NCBI GenBank assembly: GCA_910585635.1
Contig: CAJUFE010000078.1
Location: 1 to 16,072 of the forward strand
From: an uncultured Lachnospiraceae bacterium
Lineage (GTDB): Bacteria > Bacillota > Clostridia > Lachnospirales > Lachnospiraceae
Direction of reading: 5' to 3'
Length of the DNA: 16,072 nucleotides
The translations under genes were made by a program, and so were the position numbers. Positions 13,611 to 16,072 of this stretch are shown in pieces (the first letter of the stretch is position 1; every line of letters starts with the position of its first letter). The notes under the pieces were generated by a model that saw only the letters and a list, made by a program, of their open reading frames with translations, ran no database searches and was not told the DNA's origin.

Positions 13611-15746
13611 ATGCTTTCTTATAAGAAGAAATGTTTGTTTTTTCTGCTCTGTTTTGTATGGATCGCTGTCGGATGCGCCGGACGTGCGCCGTTGCCGAGA
13701 GAGGACGGGGCGCAGGTGCCGGATATGGTGCAGGTATCAGATACAGCACAGGCGCCAGATACGGCTCCCCTATCCGACGATCTGGACGCAGGAGCTCAGC
13801 AGAGGAGCGGCCAGGAGCCCCTCTCCCCCGCCGGTTTCCCGGAAGTGTCTAAAGGAGAGGGACAAGTGCCGGATCCAGAGGAAGACGATCCGGCTGCGGG
13901 AGCAGACCGTTCGGCTGTGGGGACAGATAGTCCAGGCCGCGCAGCCTCGGGCGCTGGCAGGACAAAAGGCGCGGACTCAGATCTGACAGTCTGGCTGGGC
14001 AGCGATCTTTATTCCATGGACCCGGTCCAGGGGATCCATGAGCTGGAGAAGACTCTGATCCTGCACCAATACGAGCCCTTGCTCATCCAGGACCAGGATG
14101 GCCGTCTCCTTCCCGGGCAGGCCCAGTCCTATGAAGTCTCAGCAGATGGCCTTACCTACACCTTCCATCTGTGGGAGGATCTGCGATGGTCCGACGGATC
14201 CCCGCTGACCGCCTCCGACTTTGTCTATGCCTGGAAGCGGCTGGCAGACCATCGCACGGCCTCTCCCTATGCAGAAGACCTCTTAGGCATCGTGGCCGGC
14301 TTCCCGGAAGCGGCAGAAAAAGGCGGCCGTGGGCTGGGGGTCTCCGCAAAAGATGATCAGACCTTCGTCGTTACCCTGGCAGAGCCCCGTTTGAACTTTA
14401 TCCGATCCTGCGCCCACCCAGCCTTAAGCCCGGTAAAAGCATCCTCTGTAGAAGCTCTTGCAAAAGTAGGAGACGCAGACTGGTCCTTGTCGGTAGACAC
14501 CCTTGCGGGAAACGGCCCCTTGGAGCTGGATCGCTGGGTGGAAGGGGAGTATATCCGCTTCGTCAAGAACCCACACTACCGCGACCAGGCAAAGGTCTCC
14601 TTACGTTCCCTCACCGTCCTTCTAGCAGGAGACCACGATCAGGAAGCGCTCCAGGAACAGCTCCGGGAACAGCTTTTAGCCGGTCAGCTCCAGCTGATGC
14701 TGTGCGATCCTTTCGATACCGAGCCTTACCTGGAAGAGCTTGCCGGTGGAAAAGGATCCAAAAGCAAAAGTCCAGAGGGGCAGGGACGTATCCCACTGAA
14801 AAAGGGACAAGCCCCGAAAGCCGGTACCTACTACCTCCTGTTCAACCAGCGCCTGGAGCCCTTCCAGGACCCAAAAGTCCGAGCCGCCCTGTCCATGGTC
14901 CTGGACCGTGAGGCCATCGCCGATACCGCTATGGAAGGGAACGCCCTCCCAGCCTATTCCCTGATCGGCCCAGGCATCTCCGACGCCGACGGCCCCACCG
15001 GGAGCTCCTTTTGCCAAAATGCACAGGATGACTACGCTTTCCCCCACTTTTTATCCAGAACACAGACCCCAAAGTATACAGACCCATCTGCTGCGGTCTC
15101 AAAAGACCGGACATCACTTAATGGGTCTGGAGCAGTGGGGCCAGCGGAGCGGTCAGGCGGGGCCGATCAGACCGATCAAACCACTCAGACAGAGCGGCCG
15201 GACCCTGCCGGAGAGACTTGGGAGACCGCCAGAGCGCTCCTGTCCCAAGCGGGTTACCCAAACGGCAGCGGCCTCCCGGCCATCCAGCTCCTGACCAATG
15301 ACTCCGGCTGCCACATCGCCATAGCCCAGGCCATGCAGAGCACCTGGGCCAGATTAGGTGTACAGCTTACGATCCGCAAGATCACCTGGCAGTACTTCAC
15401 CCCCTCCCGGCACAGCGGCGACTTCATGATCGCCCGCGCCAGCTGGCTGATGGACACCGACGATCCCCTGCCCTTTTTAGAGCAGTTCACCACCGATCAT
15501 CCCTTGAACGACAGCCATTACACCAACCCCCAGGTGGACGCCGCCATCCAAGCCGCCAAGACCGTTAAAGACCGCCAGACCTACTACCAGGCTCTCCACA
15601 AAGCCGAACAGATCATCCTGGAAGAGGCCGCCGCCATCCCCATCGCCCACTACCAGGATACCTGGTACCAGGCAGAAGACCTTGATGGCGCAGTCCACAT
15701 GCCCGACGGCACCTGGAGGTTCCCCTACGCCTCCCTATCCCCATAG
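13611..15746 (+). CDS. Second, enlarged peptide-binding lipoprotein (OppA paralogue)
   Basis: Predicted lipoprotein (711 aa) of SBP family 5, diverged from OppA. The signal peptide ends at AVGC with Cys22. An unusually long Asp/Ala/Gly/Pro-rich tether (about 30-120) precedes the binding domain, which starts at LTVWLGSDLYSMDPVQG. It shares with OppA the LRWSDGSPLTASDFVYAWKR segment, the FMIARASWLMDTDDPLPFLE region and YTNPQVDAAIQAA. Extra low-complexity stretches lie near residues 383-402 (Gly/Lys/Ser) and 480-535 (Thr/Gln/Gly/Asp). The ATG at 13611 has AAAGGAGG 8 nt upstream; in-frame starts further up fall inside the promoter. It probably feeds the same OppBCDF with a different peptide set or acts as a peptide sensor; both roles are inferred. 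No clear terminator follows, though hairpin copy 2 lies 47 bp downstream. Confidence 0.88.
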   Translation: MLSYKKKCLFFLLCFVWIAVGCAGRAPLPREDGAQVPDMVQVSDTAQAPDTAPLSDDLDAGAQQRSGQEPLSPAGFPEVSKGEGQVPDPEEDDPAAGADRSAVGTDSPGRAASGAGRTKGADSDLTVWLGSDLYSMDPVQGIHELEKTLILHQYEPLLIQDQDGRLLPGQAQSYEVSADGLTYTFHLWEDLRWSDGSPLTASDFVYAWKRLADHRTASPYAEDLLGIVAGFPEAAEKGGRGLGVSAKDDQTFVVTLAEPRLNFIRSCAHPALSPVKASSVEALAKVGDADWSLSVDTLAGNGPLELDRWVEGEYIRFVKNPHYRDQAKVSLRSLTVLLAGDHDQEALQEQLREQLLAGQLQLMLCDPFDTEPYLEELAGGKGSKSKSPEGQGRIPLKKGQAPKAGTYYLLFNQRLEPFQDPKVRAALSMVLDREAIADTAMEGNALPAYSLIGPGISDADGPTGSSFCQNAQDDYAFPHFLSRTQTPKYTDPSAAVSKDRTSLNGSGAVGPAERSGGADQTDQTTQTERPDPAGETWETARALLSQAGYPNGSGLPAIQLLTNDSGCHIAIAQAMQSTWARLGVQLTIRKITWQYFTPSRHSGDFMIARASWLMDTDDPLPFLEQFTTDHPLNDSHYTNPQVDAAIQAAKTVKDRQTYYQALHKAEQIILEEAAAIPIAHYQDTWYQAEDLDGAVHMPDGTWRFPYASLSP

Positions 15747-15793
15747 ATAGTGCCAGCTGGTCACTTATCACAGGTGGGCCAATGGTCCGCGGC

Positions 15794-15943
15794 GGGAGGG
15801 GGGTAGCATGTAATGGGACGCGCTCTCGCTCCGACCGGAACGTAGCGGACGCTAAGCTCGTGAAAGACCTCGCTAAGCGCCGACGTTCCGCTAGGGTCCC
15901 GTTACATGCTACCCCCCTCCCACCGCTACGTTATCGGATGGTG
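15794..15943 (-). repeat. Hairpin repeat element, copy 2 (inverted, expanded loop)
   Basis: A 26-bp inverted repeat, 15794-15819 with 15896-15921, has only one T-G pair. Read on the - strand it has the same order as copy 1: the GTAGCGG lead-in, GGGAGGGG, the CATGTAAC stem, GGGACCCTAGCGGA, then GAGCGAGAGCGCGTCC and CCCCTCCC. Relative to copy 1 the loop is enlarged by about 50 nt between CTAGCGGA and GAGCGAG; the extra piece has its own stem, CGGAACG (15836-15842) with CGTTCCG (15884-15890), and several TAGCG/CGCTA pairs. It has no coding content. It may also stop transcription from the lipoprotein gene. The remaining non-coding bases (15747-15793 and 15944-15995) show nothing I can name. Confidence 0.75.
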
Positions 15944-15995
15944 TGAGTACAGAATGTCTCGGCTTTTCCAGACTTAAAGCTAATGATGAGAAGAT

Positions 15996-16072
15996 ATACC
16001 ATAAGATCAGCCGACTTAAGTAGCGCAGGGAGGGTCCTGTCATAAAAGGAACCCCTTGAGGAACGCCGGCGC
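15996..16072 (+). repeat. Hairpin repeat element, copy 3 (partial, cut by window end)
   Basis: This repeats the lead-in of copy 1 closely (ATACCATAAGATC, then GCCGACTTAAGTAGCGCAGG) and continues GGAGGG, CTGTCATAAAAGGAACC. The following part (GAGGAACGCCGGCGC) is diverged from the copy 1 core. The right arm would lie beyond the window, so pairing cannot be checked. It has the same orientation as copy 1 and lies only about 50 bp from copy 2. Confidence 0.6.

Noticed and set aside
15794..15921. Retron msr-msd RNA
   Set aside because: The long stem resembles an msd hairpin, but no reverse transcriptase gene is in the window and a related hairpin occurs in at least one more copy.
199..16072. Composite transposon or insertion sequence bounded by the hairpin repeats
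   Set aside because: There is no transposase, integrase or recognisable target-site duplication, and the genes look like ordinary chromosomal functions. The inversion/boundary idea is kept only as a finding.

Overview
The window looks like chromosomal DNA from a fairly GC-rich member of the Clostridia, most likely the Lachnospiraceae. This rests on lipoproteins with Glu-Thr-Thr-Ala-rich spacers, strong AGGAGG ribosome binding sites, sigma-A type promoters, and a bactofilin, LTA-synthase-like and Opp gene content typical of that group. All genes are on the + strand. There is no rRNA, tRNA, CRISPR array, transposase or phage gene.

Layout. Bases 1-408 are gene-free and highly structured: a predicted pseudoknotted RNA-like stretch (75-162), then a long hairpin repeat (copy 1, 167-266), then a good promoter (316-344). 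Next come a membrane-anchored GH25 muramidase (409-1158) and a radical SAM protein of the PflA-like/AmmeMemoRadiSam family (1298-2134), joined by an 11-bp polypurine tandem repeat. A membrane sulfatase-fold phosphoglycerol transferase of the LtaS type follows (2392-4311). An AT-rich promoter island then leads into a compact multi-hairpin RNA of about 165 nt (4381-4545) upstream of a bactofilin (4655-5188). The bactofilin is followed by a membrane-anchored coiled-coil NlpC/P60 peptidoglycan hydrolase (5359-6780). This first 6.8 kb is therefore mostly cell-envelope biology: wall cleavage, polymer synthesis and a cytoskeletal scaffold with a likely hydrolase partner.

The second half is a complete oligopeptide ABC importer: oppB, oppC, oppD and oppF, tightly packed behind one strong promoter with a dyad and a foldable leader. 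The lipoprotein oppA follows from its own extended -10 promoter and ends at a GC-rich terminator. A second, diverged and enlarged peptide-binding lipoprotein (13611-15746) has its own promoter. OppB and OppC form the channel, OppD and OppF the ATPases, and the two lipoproteins would deliver peptides of different specificity.

The most unusual feature is a family of long hairpin repeats. Copy 1 (167-266, + strand) and copy 2 (about 15794-15943, - strand) flank the whole gene block in opposite orientation, and copy 3 (15996-16072, + strand) runs off the window end. The stem sequences differ between copies 1 and 2, but both arms change together while the loop core is conserved. That pattern suggests selection on structure. 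Other points of interest are the unassigned RNA before the bactofilin, the NlpC/P60 domain on what looks like an M23-type anchor, a large charged insertion and a G7 tract in OppC, and the second OppA. All functional calls come from reading motifs by eye; no database search was run.
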